Positions 55,885-64,000 of a stretch of 64,000 nt of DNA are shown one piece after another. The stretch covers positions 1-64,000 of the forward strand of contig JANYCZ010000011.1 in the NCBI GenBank assembly GCA_025360015.1. Direction: 5' to 3'. The notes beneath the pieces were generated by a model. That model saw only the letters and a list, made by a program, of their open reading frames with translations, had not been told where the DNA came from and made no database searches. The translations under genes were made by a program, and so were the position numbers. The DNA is from Verrucomicrobiota bacterium. Its GTDB lineage: Bacteria; Verrucomicrobiota; Verrucomicrobiia; Verrucomicrobiales; Verrucomicrobiaceae. The first letter of the stretch is position 1. Every line of letters begins with the position of its first letter.

Positions 55885-58071
55885 ATGCTCGCGAAATCCA
55901 CATTCACCCTGGCTCTTTGCACACTGCTTTCGGCTTCGGCCCTTGCTCAGCAGGTCACGCTTCCACTGCCCCGCCTGCTGACGGTCATGCCGATGGGCGG
56001 ACAGGCGGGCACAAAGGTGGAGGTGACGATCACTGGCGAGAACACTGAGGATGTGAGCGAGTTGCTGTTCTCGACGCCGAAGATCACGGCGCAGGCGGTG
56101 GCGGGTGCGGAGAATAAGTTTACGGTGAGCATTGCGGCGGATGCTCCGGTAGGAGTTTACGATGCGCGGGTGATGTCGCGGCTCGGTGTTTCGTCGGTGC
56201 GGGCGTTTTCGGTGAACAGGCTGCCGGAGGTGACGCGCACTAAGGCGAACAACTCGGTGGAGACGGCGATGGTGCTGGTAGTGGATTCAATCTGCAATGC
56301 GACGATGACGAAGCGGGCAGTGGATTTTTATGCATTTCAAGGCATGAAGGGGAAACGGGTGGCAGTGGACTGCGCCGCGGCGGGAATCGACTCCCGACTG
56401 ACGCCGGTGGTGATTCTGGCTGATGCCAAGGGCGGCGACTTGAAAGTGAACCGCACGGGGGGCGTGATCGACTTCACACCGCCTGCTGATGGCACCTATC
56501 TGATCAAAGTGAGTGATCTCACCTATCAAGGCGGGGAGCGCTTGTTTTACCGCCTGGCCTTGCAGAACGGCCCTGCGCCGCGCCAGCCACAAACGCAGAC
56601 GGTCAGCGCTATGTCCTGGCCACCGGCGGGTCTTGCTGCCACCGCGAAGGCTAATGAAACAGAGCCGAACAACAAACCTGCCGAAGCGCAGAAGATCACG
56701 CTGCCGTGTGACATTGCGGGTGCGTTTTTCCCGGCGGCGGATGTCGATACCTTCGAGTTCGCTGCGAAGAAAGGCGAGACTTGGTGGGTGGAGGTGGCCT
56801 CGGAACGCCTGGGTTTGAACACGGACCCGTTTGTGCTGGTGCAGCAGGTGAAACAGACCGGGCTGAGCGATGTGGCGGAATTGTATGACATTGCACCACC
56901 CATGAAGGTTACCAGCAACGGCTACTCGTATGACGGCCCGCCTTACGATGCAGGTTCGCCGGATGTGAACGGCAAGTTTGAAATCAAGGAAGACGGCACC
57001 TACCGCCTGCAAGTGCGCGATCTGTTCGGGGGAACGCGCAGCGATGCGAACAACGTCTATCGCCTCCTCGTGCGTCAGGCTGCGCCTGATTTCTCGCTCG
57101 CGGCCTGGGCTGTGCATATGACACTGCGCAACGGTGACCGTGCCTCCCTTTCCAAACCGATGGCACTGCGTGCGGGTGAGACACGTGCCTTTGAGGTCGT
57201 GGTGCAGCGTCGCGATGGCTTCGATGGCGAGATCGAGATCGGCATGGAAAACCTGCCGCCGGGCGTGAGCGCTGCTGGGCTGAAGATCGCAAAGGGCAAG
57301 CCCTTCGGTCATCTGATTCTCACTGCATCGGGCGATGCCAAACGTGGTTTCTCCCTCGCGAAGATCATTGGCAGAGCCACGATCAATGGCGCCGTCGTGA
57401 CGCACCCTGTGCGGGTGGCGAGCATGGAGTGGCCGGTGAAGGATGCGAAGGGCGAGATCCCCGCGCCACGTCTCATGGCGGACGTCCCGGTTTCCGTGAC
57501 CGATTCCGAACAGGCACCGCTGACCATCGCTGCTGCGGAAAACAAAGTCTTTGAGGCCAAGGTGGGCGAGACGCTGAAAATCCCGCTCAAGCTCACCTGG
57601 CGCAACGAGTTCAACGGCACCTCGATCAAAGTGAAGGCCTACGGGGACGGCTTCAGCGGAATCAAGGAGTTCGACATTCCACTCAAAGCAGCCACATACG
57701 AGGCCGTGCTTGATCTTGCCATGCTGAAGATCGCGCCAGGAGAATACACCTTTGCCTTCCAAAGCCTGGGCATCTGCAAATACCGCTACAATCCCGCCGC
57801 CGTGCTGGCGGCCGAGGCAGAACAGAAAAAAGCCGAGCAACTGGCTGCTCTGGCTGCTGCTGAAGCCAAAAAACTCGCGGCCACCGATGCGGAAGCCGCG
57901 AAGAAGGCGGCTGAAAAGCAAAAGCAGGCCGATGCAGCCATGACTGCGGCCATCAGCCGCATGAAGACCATCACCACGGCGGCTTCGCCCGCAGATACGG
58001 TCGAAATCCTCATTTCAGAACCGATTCGCGTATCGGTGAAACCCGCAGCCGCCACCACCGCCAGCAAGTGA
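55885..58071 (+). CDS. Secreted PPC-domain/TIG-like protein
   Basis: A 728-residue exported protein. Signal peptide MLAKSTFTLALCTLLSASALAQ. Next an IPT/TIG-like beta domain (VMPMGGQAGTKVEVTITGEN), and two or more PPC (bacterial pre-peptidase) modules, the clearest with ETEPNNKPAEAQKITLPCDI and DVDTFEFAAKKGETWWVEVA. The C-terminus is an Ala/Lys/Glu coiled coil (AEQKKAEQLAALAAAEAKKL). Genes of this kind regularly sit between DUF1549 and cytochrome-WD40 genes in PVC genomes. It starts 3 nt after the previous stop and overlaps the next ATG by 1 nt (TGATG). Confidence 0.85.
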   Translation: MLAKSTFTLALCTLLSASALAQQVTLPLPRLLTVMPMGGQAGTKVEVTITGENTEDVSELLFSTPKITAQAVAGAENKFTVSIAADAPVGVYDARVMSRLGVSSVRAFSVNRLPEVTRTKANNSVETAMVLVVDSICNATMTKRAVDFYAFQGMKGKRVAVDCAAAGIDSRLTPVVILADAKGGDLKVNRTGGVIDFTPPADGTYLIKVSDLTYQGGERLFYRLALQNGPAPRQPQTQTVSAMSWPPAGLAATAKANETEPNNKPAEAQKITLPCDIAGAFFPAADVDTFEFAAKKGETWWVEVASERLGLNTDPFVLVQQVKQTGLSDVAELYDIAPPMKVTSNGYSYDGPPYDAGSPDVNGKFEIKEDGTYRLQVRDLFGGTRSDANNVYRLLVRQAAPDFSLAAWAVHMTLRNGDRASLSKPMALRAGETRAFEVVVQRRDGFDGEIEIGMENLPPGVSAAGLKIAKGKPFGHLILTASGDAKRGFSLAKIIGRATINGAVVTHPVRVASMEWPVKDAKGEIPAPRLMADVPVSVTDSEQAPLTIAAAENKVFEAKVGETLKIPLKLTWRNEFNGTSIKVKAYGDGFSGIKEFDIPLKAATYEAVLDLAMLKIAPGEYTFAFQSLGICKYRYNPAAVLAAEAEQKKAEQLAALAAAEAKKLAATDAEAAKKAAEKQKQADAAMTAAISRMKTITTAASPADTVEILISEPIRVSVKPAAATTASK

Positions 58072-60353
58072 TGAAGCCGCTTCCACTCATTGCCTTTCTA
58101 TGCACTGCGACCGCCGCACTGGCGGACGATCTCGACTACTATCGCGACGTTTACCCCTTCCTGAAATCGAACTGCATTTCGTGTCACAACAAGACGACGA
58201 CCAAGGCAGATCTGAACATGGAGACGCCAGAGCTGATGATCAAAGGCGGCGAAAGCGGGCCCTCGATCATCCCGGGAAACGGCGCGGAAAGCCTGCTGGT
58301 GACGGCGTCTCTTCACACGAAGGACATGGAGATGCCGCCACCGAACAACAAATCTGGCGCGGTGAACCTCATCCCTGAGCAGATCGCCACTTTGAAGCTG
58401 TGGATTGATCAGGGCGCGAAGGGTTCCGTGATGGAAGAACGCGCCGTGGTGCTGCAAGCTTTTGCGGCAAGCATCGACCCGATCTACACCGTGGCGATGA
58501 CGAAGGACGGGCGCTATGTGGCCTGCGGGCGGTCCAACCACATCTATGTCTATGACATGGCCACGCGGCAGTTTCTCGTGCAGATCACCGATCCTTCGGA
58601 GAAGAATGGTGCCGCACACCGCGCGCTGGTGCAGTCGCTTGCATTCAGCCCGGACGGCACGCGTCTCGCGAGCGGCAGCTTTCGCGAGGTGAAGATCTGG
58701 AAGCTGACAGACGGTAAGCCCATGGCGAGTGCTGCGAAGTCCTCCTCAATTCCTGCGAGTGACGACTTGCTCAAAAAAATCGTCACCGCAGGCAAAGTGA
58801 TCGTGCTGAGCAGTGGGATGTCGGCCGATGGCAAACAGGTGGTCACGGGCTGCGATGACGGGTCTGTGCGGGTGTGGGATGCGGCGACGGTGAAGCCGGT
58901 CATCGAACTGCGCGGGAGTGTGGCGGCGACGAAGAAGATGGCGGAGCTGGACTGGGCCATCGCTGCGCAGACTCTGGAGCTCGCGTTTCAAAAGAGCGAA
59001 AGCACCCGCATTGAAGCGCAGGACAAGGCGCTTGATGTCCTGCTCGGCAAAGCCAAAGAGGCCATCGTGGCGATGAACAAGGTGCTGCCGGAGAAGCAGA
59101 AAGCCGTCACGCCAACGGCCGAGGCCAAAGCGAAGGCGCAAAAGGCCGTGGCTGAAGTCGCTGCCAAAATCAAAGCGATTCCTGACGGCAAACCGGATGC
59201 CGCGCTCGAAAAGCAGCTCAAGGACGCGCAGGACAAACTCATCACCGCGAACATGGCGGAGGTTTCCGCGCTCGCCGCCGTCTCCGCCACGCAGAGCAAT
59301 GTGAAAGACGCGGAGGACGATGTGAAGCGCATCACCGACTCGAAAGCAGGGAACGCCAAAACCATCGCCGCTGCCAATGCCGCCATGACCGCCGCGAAGA
59401 CGTTGCAGGACAAGGTCGCAGCAGATCTGGCCGCCGCAAAGCTGGCATTGACGAAGACTACCGCGAAACCCATCGCCGTTTCATTTTCTGCCGATGCGCT
59501 GCGTGTGGCGTCGATGTTCGACGATGGCACGCTGCGCGTTTGGGCATCGGCCACCGGCGCGCCGATTGAAGAGAGCAGGGGCAACACGACGGTCACGACC
59601 CTCACCTCAGCACCCGATGGTTCCTTTGCGGCCACCAAAGCCGTCACCCAGAGTGTGGGAAGCTCGCCACGCTGGGTGCTGGAGCGCAAGATCGATCAGA
59701 AGGGCCTCTTCGCCGACCGTGTGAACGCCGTGCGCTTCAGTCCGGACGGCAAGACACTCGCCACGGGCGGGGGCGAACTCTCGCGCAGCGGCGACATCAT
59801 TTTGTTTGATGCCGCCACTGGCAAGGCGACGCAGACCTGGAAGGAGAAGCACGAGGACACGGTGCTCTGCCTTGATTATTCGCCTGATGGCAAACGTCTC
59901 GCTTCCGGTGCGGCAGACAAGATCGCGCGTGTCACCGACATCGCCACGGGCAAGCAGGTGAACCTGTTTGAAGGCCACACCCATCACGTCATGGGTGTCG
60001 CGTTTCGCAGTGATGGCCGCGTGCTGGCCACGGCAGGAGCAGACAATGCCGTGATAACCTGGGACATGATCACCGGCGAGCGAAAGAGGAAAATCGAGGG
60101 CTGGACGAAGGAGGTCACTTCGCTGCAGTTCATCGGTGCCACGAATCAGATCGTCACCTCCGCCGGTGACAACCGCATCCGAATCGTCACCGATGACGGC
60201 ACCGAAGTGCGTGCCATGGCAAATCTGCCCGATTACATGCAGGCTGCCGTCAGCGCCCCCAATGGCAGTGCGATCATCGGCGGTGGCGAAGACAGCCTGC
60301 TGCGCGTCTGGGACGGGGCAGGCAAAGAACTCGCCGTCTTTGGCGCGAAGTAG
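58071..60353 (+). CDS. Cytochrome c-like (PSCyt1) WD40 protein with coiled coil
   Basis: A 760-residue exported protein. Signal peptide MKPLPLIAFLCTATAALADD. A Planctomycete-type cytochrome c segment follows, with DVYPFLKSNCISCHNKTTTK (haem site Cys35-x2-Cys38-His39) and MEMPPPNNKSGAVNLIPEQI. WD40 blades start at about 130 (VAMTKDGRYVACGRSNHIYV; AFSPDGTRLASGSFREVKIW). They are interrupted at about 300-460 by an Ala/Lys-rich coiled coil (AQKAVAEVAAKIKAIPDGKP) and resume (VSFSADALRVASMFDDGTLR to RVWDGAGKELAVFG). The ATG at 58071 is chosen; GTG 58068 is possible. Confidence 0.88.
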   Translation: MKPLPLIAFLCTATAALADDLDYYRDVYPFLKSNCISCHNKTTTKADLNMETPELMIKGGESGPSIIPGNGAESLLVTASLHTKDMEMPPPNNKSGAVNLIPEQIATLKLWIDQGAKGSVMEERAVVLQAFAASIDPIYTVAMTKDGRYVACGRSNHIYVYDMATRQFLVQITDPSEKNGAAHRALVQSLAFSPDGTRLASGSFREVKIWKLTDGKPMASAAKSSSIPASDDLLKKIVTAGKVIVLSSGMSADGKQVVTGCDDGSVRVWDAATVKPVIELRGSVAATKKMAELDWAIAAQTLELAFQKSESTRIEAQDKALDVLLGKAKEAIVAMNKVLPEKQKAVTPTAEAKAKAQKAVAEVAAKIKAIPDGKPDAALEKQLKDAQDKLITANMAEVSALAAVSATQSNVKDAEDDVKRITDSKAGNAKTIAAANAAMTAAKTLQDKVAADLAAAKLALTKTTAKPIAVSFSADALRVASMFDDGTLRVWASATGAPIEESRGNTTVTTLTSAPDGSFAATKAVTQSVGSSPRWVLERKIDQKGLFADRVNAVRFSPDGKTLATGGGELSRSGDIILFDAATGKATQTWKEKHEDTVLCLDYSPDGKRLASGAADKIARVTDIATGKQVNLFEGHTHHVMGVAFRSDGRVLATAGADNAVITWDMITGERKRKIEGWTKEVTSLQFIGATNQIVTSAGDNRIRIVTDDGTEVRAMANLPDYMQAAVSAPNGSAIIGGGEDSLLRVWDGAGKELAVFGAK

Positions 60354-60403
60354 CCCGATCTCAGGGATAAAGGATCATCATTCACTCCGTAGCTTTCATA
60401 CCC

Positions 60404-61828
60404 ATGTCCTCCATCATTCAGCCTCCTTCCCTCGTGCGTTGCGCCGGTCCGTTGTCGCGGCGTGGGTTCATGCAGTTTGGATTGTCAGGAATGGCGACGC
60501 TGAGCTGGCCGGGACTGCTCAAGCTGCGTGCGGAAAATGCGGCGAAGCCGAAGGGGGAACGCAAATCCATCATCATGGTGTGGCTGCCGGGCGGGCAGTC
60601 GCACATCGACACCTACGATCCGAAACCCGAGGCCAGCAGCGAGTATCGCGGGCCGTTCAAAACGATCAGCACCAAGGTGCCGGGCACGCATTTCACGGAG
60701 ATGCTGCCGATGAATGCCAAAATCGCGGACAAGTTCACCGTTGTGCGCTCCATGTATCAATCCGCGGGCGGACATCCTGCGGGAACGATGCAGATGTTTT
60801 CCGGCGACAGTGACACGCGCGACAAGCCGAAGCCGCGTCTGCCGGACTGGATGTCAGTAGCGCATTATCTGCGGGCCAAGGAAGGTGGTCGTGCGAATCC
60901 ACTGCCGAATTACATCGGCGTGCCCGCTGCTTCACCCGAATACTCCAGCCCTGCGTATCTCGGCGACGCGTATGCGCCATTCGCGGTGAGCGATGATCCG
61001 AACCGCCCGAGCTTTCAGGTGCCGAACATTGGGCTGGCCGACGAATCGGAAAACCGTCGCCTCGGTGACCGCATCGCTTTGCGCAAGAGCCTGGACAAGA
61101 TGGAGCGCGCGTTTGATCGCGAGGGCGAACTCGGGGCGCTGGATGAATTTGAAGCGCAGGCGGCCACGCTGCTGACGAATCCGCAAACGCGTGATGCCTT
61201 TGACCTGAGCAAGGAAGATGCCGCCATCCGTGACCGCTACGGGCGCAATCGCTGGGGGCAGCAACTTCTGCTGGCGCGTCGCCTCGTCGAATCGGGCGTG
61301 GAAATCGTCACCAGCAATCTCAGCGGCCCGTTGTGTGGCCGGGTGAACAACTGGGATGACCATGCGGTGAACCAGCATCAGTTTGAGGCGCTGCGCTTCC
61401 GCATGCCGACCTACGACCGCGCTGTTTCCGCGCTCATCGAAGACATCTATGCGCGGGGTCTCGACAAGCGTGTGCTTGTTGTCGTCACGGGGGAGTTTGG
61501 CCGCACGCCGAAGATCAGCTTTGACCGCAGCACCGGCCTGGGAGATGCGAGCGGTCCCACCGGAACGCTGCAGCCTGGACGCGACCATTGGCCGCGTGCC
61601 TTCAGCAATGTCTGGGCCGGGGGCGGCATCCAGACGGGCGGTGTCATTGGTGCCAGCGACAAACGCGGTGAAGACGTGGTCGAGCGCCCCTGCAACGCGA
61701 GCGACTTCCTCGCGACGATTTACCACCATCTCGGCATCGACTATTCCAAGGTCACCCTCAACGATCTCAATGGCCGGCCAACGCACATCGTGGAAAATGG
61801 CAAGGCGATTGCGGAGTTGATCGCGTGA
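60404..61828 (+). CDS. DUF1501 protein with Tat-like leader
   Basis: A 474-residue partner of the DUF1549 system. The leader has CAGPLSRRGFMQFGLSGMAT with a twin arginine. Family landmarks are IIMVWLPGGQSHIDTYDPKP, the GGHPAGTMQMFSGDSDTRDK region, and VVTGEFGRTPKISFDRSTGL followed by GRDHWPRAFSNVWAGGGI. It is the fourth gene of the unit after the cytochrome-WD40 gene (50-nt gap). It is a clear but distant paralogue of the DUF1501 protein at 25363. Function of the family is not established. Confidence 0.88.
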   Translation: MSSIIQPPSLVRCAGPLSRRGFMQFGLSGMATLSWPGLLKLRAENAAKPKGERKSIIMVWLPGGQSHIDTYDPKPEASSEYRGPFKTISTKVPGTHFTEMLPMNAKIADKFTVVRSMYQSAGGHPAGTMQMFSGDSDTRDKPKPRLPDWMSVAHYLRAKEGGRANPLPNYIGVPAASPEYSSPAYLGDAYAPFAVSDDPNRPSFQVPNIGLADESENRRLGDRIALRKSLDKMERAFDREGELGALDEFEAQAATLLTNPQTRDAFDLSKEDAAIRDRYGRNRWGQQLLLARRLVESGVEIVTSNLSGPLCGRVNNWDDHAVNQHQFEALRFRMPTYDRAVSALIEDIYARGLDKRVLVVVTGEFGRTPKISFDRSTGLGDASGPTGTLQPGRDHWPRAFSNVWAGGGIQTGGVIGASDKRGEDVVERPCNASDFLATIYHHLGIDYSKVTLNDLNGRPTHIVENGKAIAELIA

Positions 61829-61873
61829 TGAAGTGGCCGGAGTGGGAGCGTTTCTTCTGCCTCACACTCTGCC

Positions 61874-62263
61874 ATGACTCATCCGCTTGTTTCTTATCCC
61901 CAGCTTCCTGACACGCCCACTTCACACCTGCCCTTCAGCCCCTGTGTGGTGGTGGCCGATTTGATTTTCGTTTCAGGCCAGGCCTCCGTCGATCAGGCGG
62001 GCAATATCGTCAGCGACAGCTTCGAGGGCGAGTTTCGCCGCAGTATCGAAAACATACGCAAGGTGCTTGAAGCCGCTGGCAGCGATCTTGCCCATGTGGT
62101 GCAAACACGGAACTACGTCCGCGATGCGGAAGACCTGCCGCTGTACAACCAGCTCTATCGTGAGTACTTTCCGCAGCCTTCGCCTGCGCGCACCACCATC
62201 ACGAACTGCCTGCCGCCCACGCTGCGCTATGAGGTGGAGGTTGTGGCAGTGCGGCGTCCCTGA
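61874..62263 (+). CDS. RidA-family (YjgF/YER057c/UK114) protein
   Basis: A 129-residue Rid protein; the archetype hydrolyses reactive enamines/imines from amino-acid metabolism. The body shows DLIFVSGQASVDQAGNIVSD, IENIRKVLEAAGSDLAHVVQ, NYVRDAEDLPLYNQLYREYF and SPARTTITNCLPPTLRYEVE. The arginine of SPARTT, which binds the substrate carboxylate in active Rid proteins, and the Glu of EVEVVAV are kept. It lies 45 nt after the DUF1501 gene and 12 nt before the propeller dehydrogenase gene on the same strand. Confidence 0.9.
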   Translation: MTHPLVSYPQLPDTPTSHLPFSPCVVVADLIFVSGQASVDQAGNIVSDSFEGEFRRSIENIRKVLEAAGSDLAHVVQTRNYVRDAEDLPLYNQLYREYFPQPSPARTTITNCLPPTLRYEVEVVAVRRP

Positions 62264-62275
62264 CCCATCACAACC

Positions 62276-64000
62276 ATGAAACGAATTTTATTCCTGCTGC
62301 TGCCTGCCTGCGCTGCAATCGGTGCACCACGCAGTGCGCCGCCTCAGTCGCCGGAGGTGCCTGCGCAATTGCCACCGCAGATCGAAACGCTGCAGCCGGG
62401 CGTCAAGCTCACGCTGCTCGCGGAGCATCCCGATCTCGTCACGCCGACAGGCATCGCTGTGGATAAAAACGGGAACATCTATTCGATCTCCTGCCACACG
62501 CACTTTCGGCCGGAAGACTACGATGGGCCGGTGCATGATGAGGTGCTGGTCTTTGATGCGAACGGCAAGAACCGCCGGGTGTTTTACAACAAGACCGATG
62601 CCACGATGCATGTGGAGATTGGGCCGGATGGCTGGATCTACCTCGCGGAGCGGGATCGCTTACTGCGGGTGAAGGACAGCGATGGCGACGGTGTGGGCGA
62701 TATAGAGGAGAACCTGGCCACGCTCGATTCCGTGGCAGACTACCCGCACAATGGCCTGAGCGGCATGGCCTGGCATCCCGATGGTGTTCTGGTCTTTTCG
62801 CTTGGCGAGAATTTCGGCAAAGACTGGACGCTCACAGCCAAAGATGGCACCAAGGCCAGCGGGCGCGGTGAAGGCGGCGTGTTTCGCTGCACGGCGGATG
62901 GCGGGCAGATGCGCCGCATTGCGCGTGGTTTCTGGAATCCGTTTGGGCTGCTGGTGCGCAAGGATGGCGAGATCTTCACTGCTGAGAACGATCCTGGCAG
63001 CCGTCCACCGTGCCGCTTGCTGTATGTCGTGGAAGGTGCGGACTACGGTTTTCAGTGGGTGTATGGGAGTGCGCCGGTGCATCCCTTTGTGGGCATGAAT
63101 GGCGAACTGCGTGGCACCCTTGGCATGGTGCATCCCTGTGGTGAAGGTCCCTGTGCCATCGTGGAGCTGGGCGGTGGTGTGCTGATTCCTTCCTGGAGCG
63201 ATCACAGCGTGGATTATTATCCGCTCACACGCCAGGGTGCGGGCTACAAGTCCGAGCGCATCCCGCTGGTCAAAGGCAGCGATTTTTTCCGTCCCACCTG
63301 CATGGCAGTCGGCCATGATGGCTCCTATTATCTCAATGACTGGGTGTTCAGCTCCTATCCCATCCATAAACGTGGGCGTTTGTGGAAGCTGGAGATTGAT
63401 CCGGCGAAGGCGTCATGGGTGAAAACCAAAGCCGATGCGCTGAATGACGATGCACGCCTGGCCGATGACCTGCGCACTGGCAAAGCAGCGCTCGAAACGA
63501 ACAAGCTTCTCCAGCTTGCGCGAGGCAGTGATGCGTATCTTGCTGATGCTGCTTTGACCGCAATGGCGCGTGAGAAGTGGACGGTTGAGATGGTGAAGCA
63601 GTTGCCGGCACAAGACCGCCTCTGGGCCTTCATCGCGCTGCGGCGGGTTGATTTGAACGATGGGAAATGGGTGGACGCCTTTCTAGGCGATACCGAGCCT
63701 GAAATGCGCTTCGAGTGCCTGCGTTGGATTGCCGATGCAGTTTTGACCCAGTTTACGCCGCAGGTCGAGGCGATGCTTTCGGACCCGACGCTCGACTATC
63801 GTCTGTTTGAAGCCGTGCTCGCCACCTGGAATACGCTGCGCGGCGATCCCGGCGCAGGTGTGACGAATCCCGAGGTGCTCGTCGAGCGCATCATCAATCC
63901 CAAGACACCCGCACGCCTCAAAGGCTACGCACTGCGGCTCGCGCCAGCGACGCACAAGCAGCTCACGGTGGCATTGCTGCGGGAGCTTTTTGCGGTGGGT
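62276..64000 (+). CDS. PVC-type propeller dehydrogenase, partial at window end
   Basis: The frame stays open from the ATG at 62276 to the last base (575 codons), so the gene is cut. Signal peptide MKRILFLLLPACAAIGAP. The N-terminal beta-propeller of the PVC 'membrane-bound dehydrogenase' family follows: GVKLTLLAEHPDLVTPTGIA, HVEIGPDGWIYLAERDRLLR, DYPHNGLSGMAWHPDG, IARGFWNPFGLLVRKDGEIF, TAENDPGSRPPCRLLYVVEG and the end blade GHDGSYYLNDWVF. From about residue 395 an alpha-helical repeat begins, as in full-length members, which end in a haem-binding CXXCH domain not yet reached here. Confidence 0.88.
   Translation, partial: MKRILFLLLPACAAIGAPRSAPPQSPEVPAQLPPQIETLQPGVKLTLLAEHPDLVTPTGIAVDKNGNIYSISCHTHFRPEDYDGPVHDEVLVFDANGKNRRVFYNKTDATMHVEIGPDGWIYLAERDRLLRVKDSDGDGVGDIEENLATLDSVADYPHNGLSGMAWHPDGVLVFSLGENFGKDWTLTAKDGTKASGRGEGGVFRCTADGGQMRRIARGFWNPFGLLVRKDGEIFTAENDPGSRPPCRLLYVVEGADYGFQWVYGSAPVHPFVGMNGELRGTLGMVHPCGEGPCAIVELGGGVLIPSWSDHSVDYYPLTRQGAGYKSERIPLVKGSDFFRPTCMAVGHDGSYYLNDWVFSSYPIHKRGRLWKLEIDPAKASWVKTKADALNDDARLADDLRTGKAALETNKLLQLARGSDAYLADAALTAMAREKWTVEMVKQLPAQDRLWAFIALRRVDLNDGKWVDAFLGDTEPEMRFECLRWIADAVLTQFTPQVEAMLSDPTLDYRLFEAVLATWNTLRGDPGAGVTNPEVLVERIINPKTPARLKGYALRLAPATHKQLTVALLRELFAVG

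Noticed and set aside
56287..57921. A 544-codon minus-strand frame opposite the PPC-domain gene
   Set aside because: Rich in Arg/His/Cys without any motif; the plus-strand gene has a signal peptide, PPC motifs and operon context.

Overview
The window is about 64 kb of GC-rich bacterial DNA. Its gene families point to the PVC superphylum, most likely a heterotrophic Verrucomicrobiota (Prosthecobacter/Verrucomicrobium-like). The evidence is two DUF1501 proteins, a DUF1549/DUF1553 cytochrome-type protein, a PPC-domain protein, a cytochrome-WD40 protein, a PVC-type propeller dehydrogenase, a formylglycine sulfatase, a DUF1080 protein and a SWIB protein with a histone-H1-like tail. The assignment rests on recognised families, not on a database search. 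Most genes lack a strong Shine-Dalgarno sequence, and many adjacent genes overlap by 1 or 4 nt.

Layout. 0.4-5.3 kb: riboflavin synthase, then a Lol/Att-like ABC exporter operon with an AttH/CrtC-type lipocalin protein. 5.3-8.6 kb: a Dabb protein, a lone nuoA, a small basic protein, a PQQ-type propeller and a small secreted helical protein. 8.7-11.9 kb: a tandem universal stress protein, a FixL-like haem-PAS histidine kinase, its NarL-type response regulator, and the SWIB/H1-like protein. 12.5-17.9 kb: sulfatase, ABCG-type transporter, AsmA-like protein. 18.8-24.1 kb: hisI, a lipoprotein, two paralogous coiled-coil proteins, the SRP (4.5S) RNA, a free-standing acyl carrier protein with a condensation-type acyltransferase, and trpC. 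24.3-35.7 kb: a LysR regulator, a DUF1501 protein, and redox/electrophile-handling genes (pirin, DoxX, Old Yellow Enzyme, VOC, rhodanese-YceI fusion, nitroreductase), rpiB, an EamA permease and a KefG/KefB-like pair. 35.9-40.7 kb: DUF1080, SGNH hydrolase, amidotransferase-like protein and GTP-type PEP carboxykinase.

40.7-48 kb is the accessory part. It begins with 1.5 kb of repeats and gene debris. Next is a three-gene operon of visibly lower GC: a UvrD-type helicase, a DarT-like ADP-ribosyltransferase and an ADP-ribosylglycohydrolase. After it come a truncated copy of a ceramidase-like gene, an XRE regulator with a palindromic operator, and a small unknown gene. The full-length ceramidase/hydrolase fusion follows. 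The three-gene operon is the best candidate for an undescribed defence or toxin-antitoxin system: it combines a predicted DNA ADP-ribosylating toxin with an ARH-type eraser instead of the DarG macrodomain, plus a helicase.

50.5-64 kb: a zinc-dependent phospholipase C-like protein, a PAS-AraC regulator, an SDR, and a four-gene PVC operon (DUF1549/1553, PPC, cytochrome-WD40, DUF1501), then a RidA protein and a propeller dehydrogenase cut by the window end. A 49-bp element is shared by the region upstream of the AraC gene and the start of the four-gene operon. Several families of short palindromic repeats fill the intergenic spaces.
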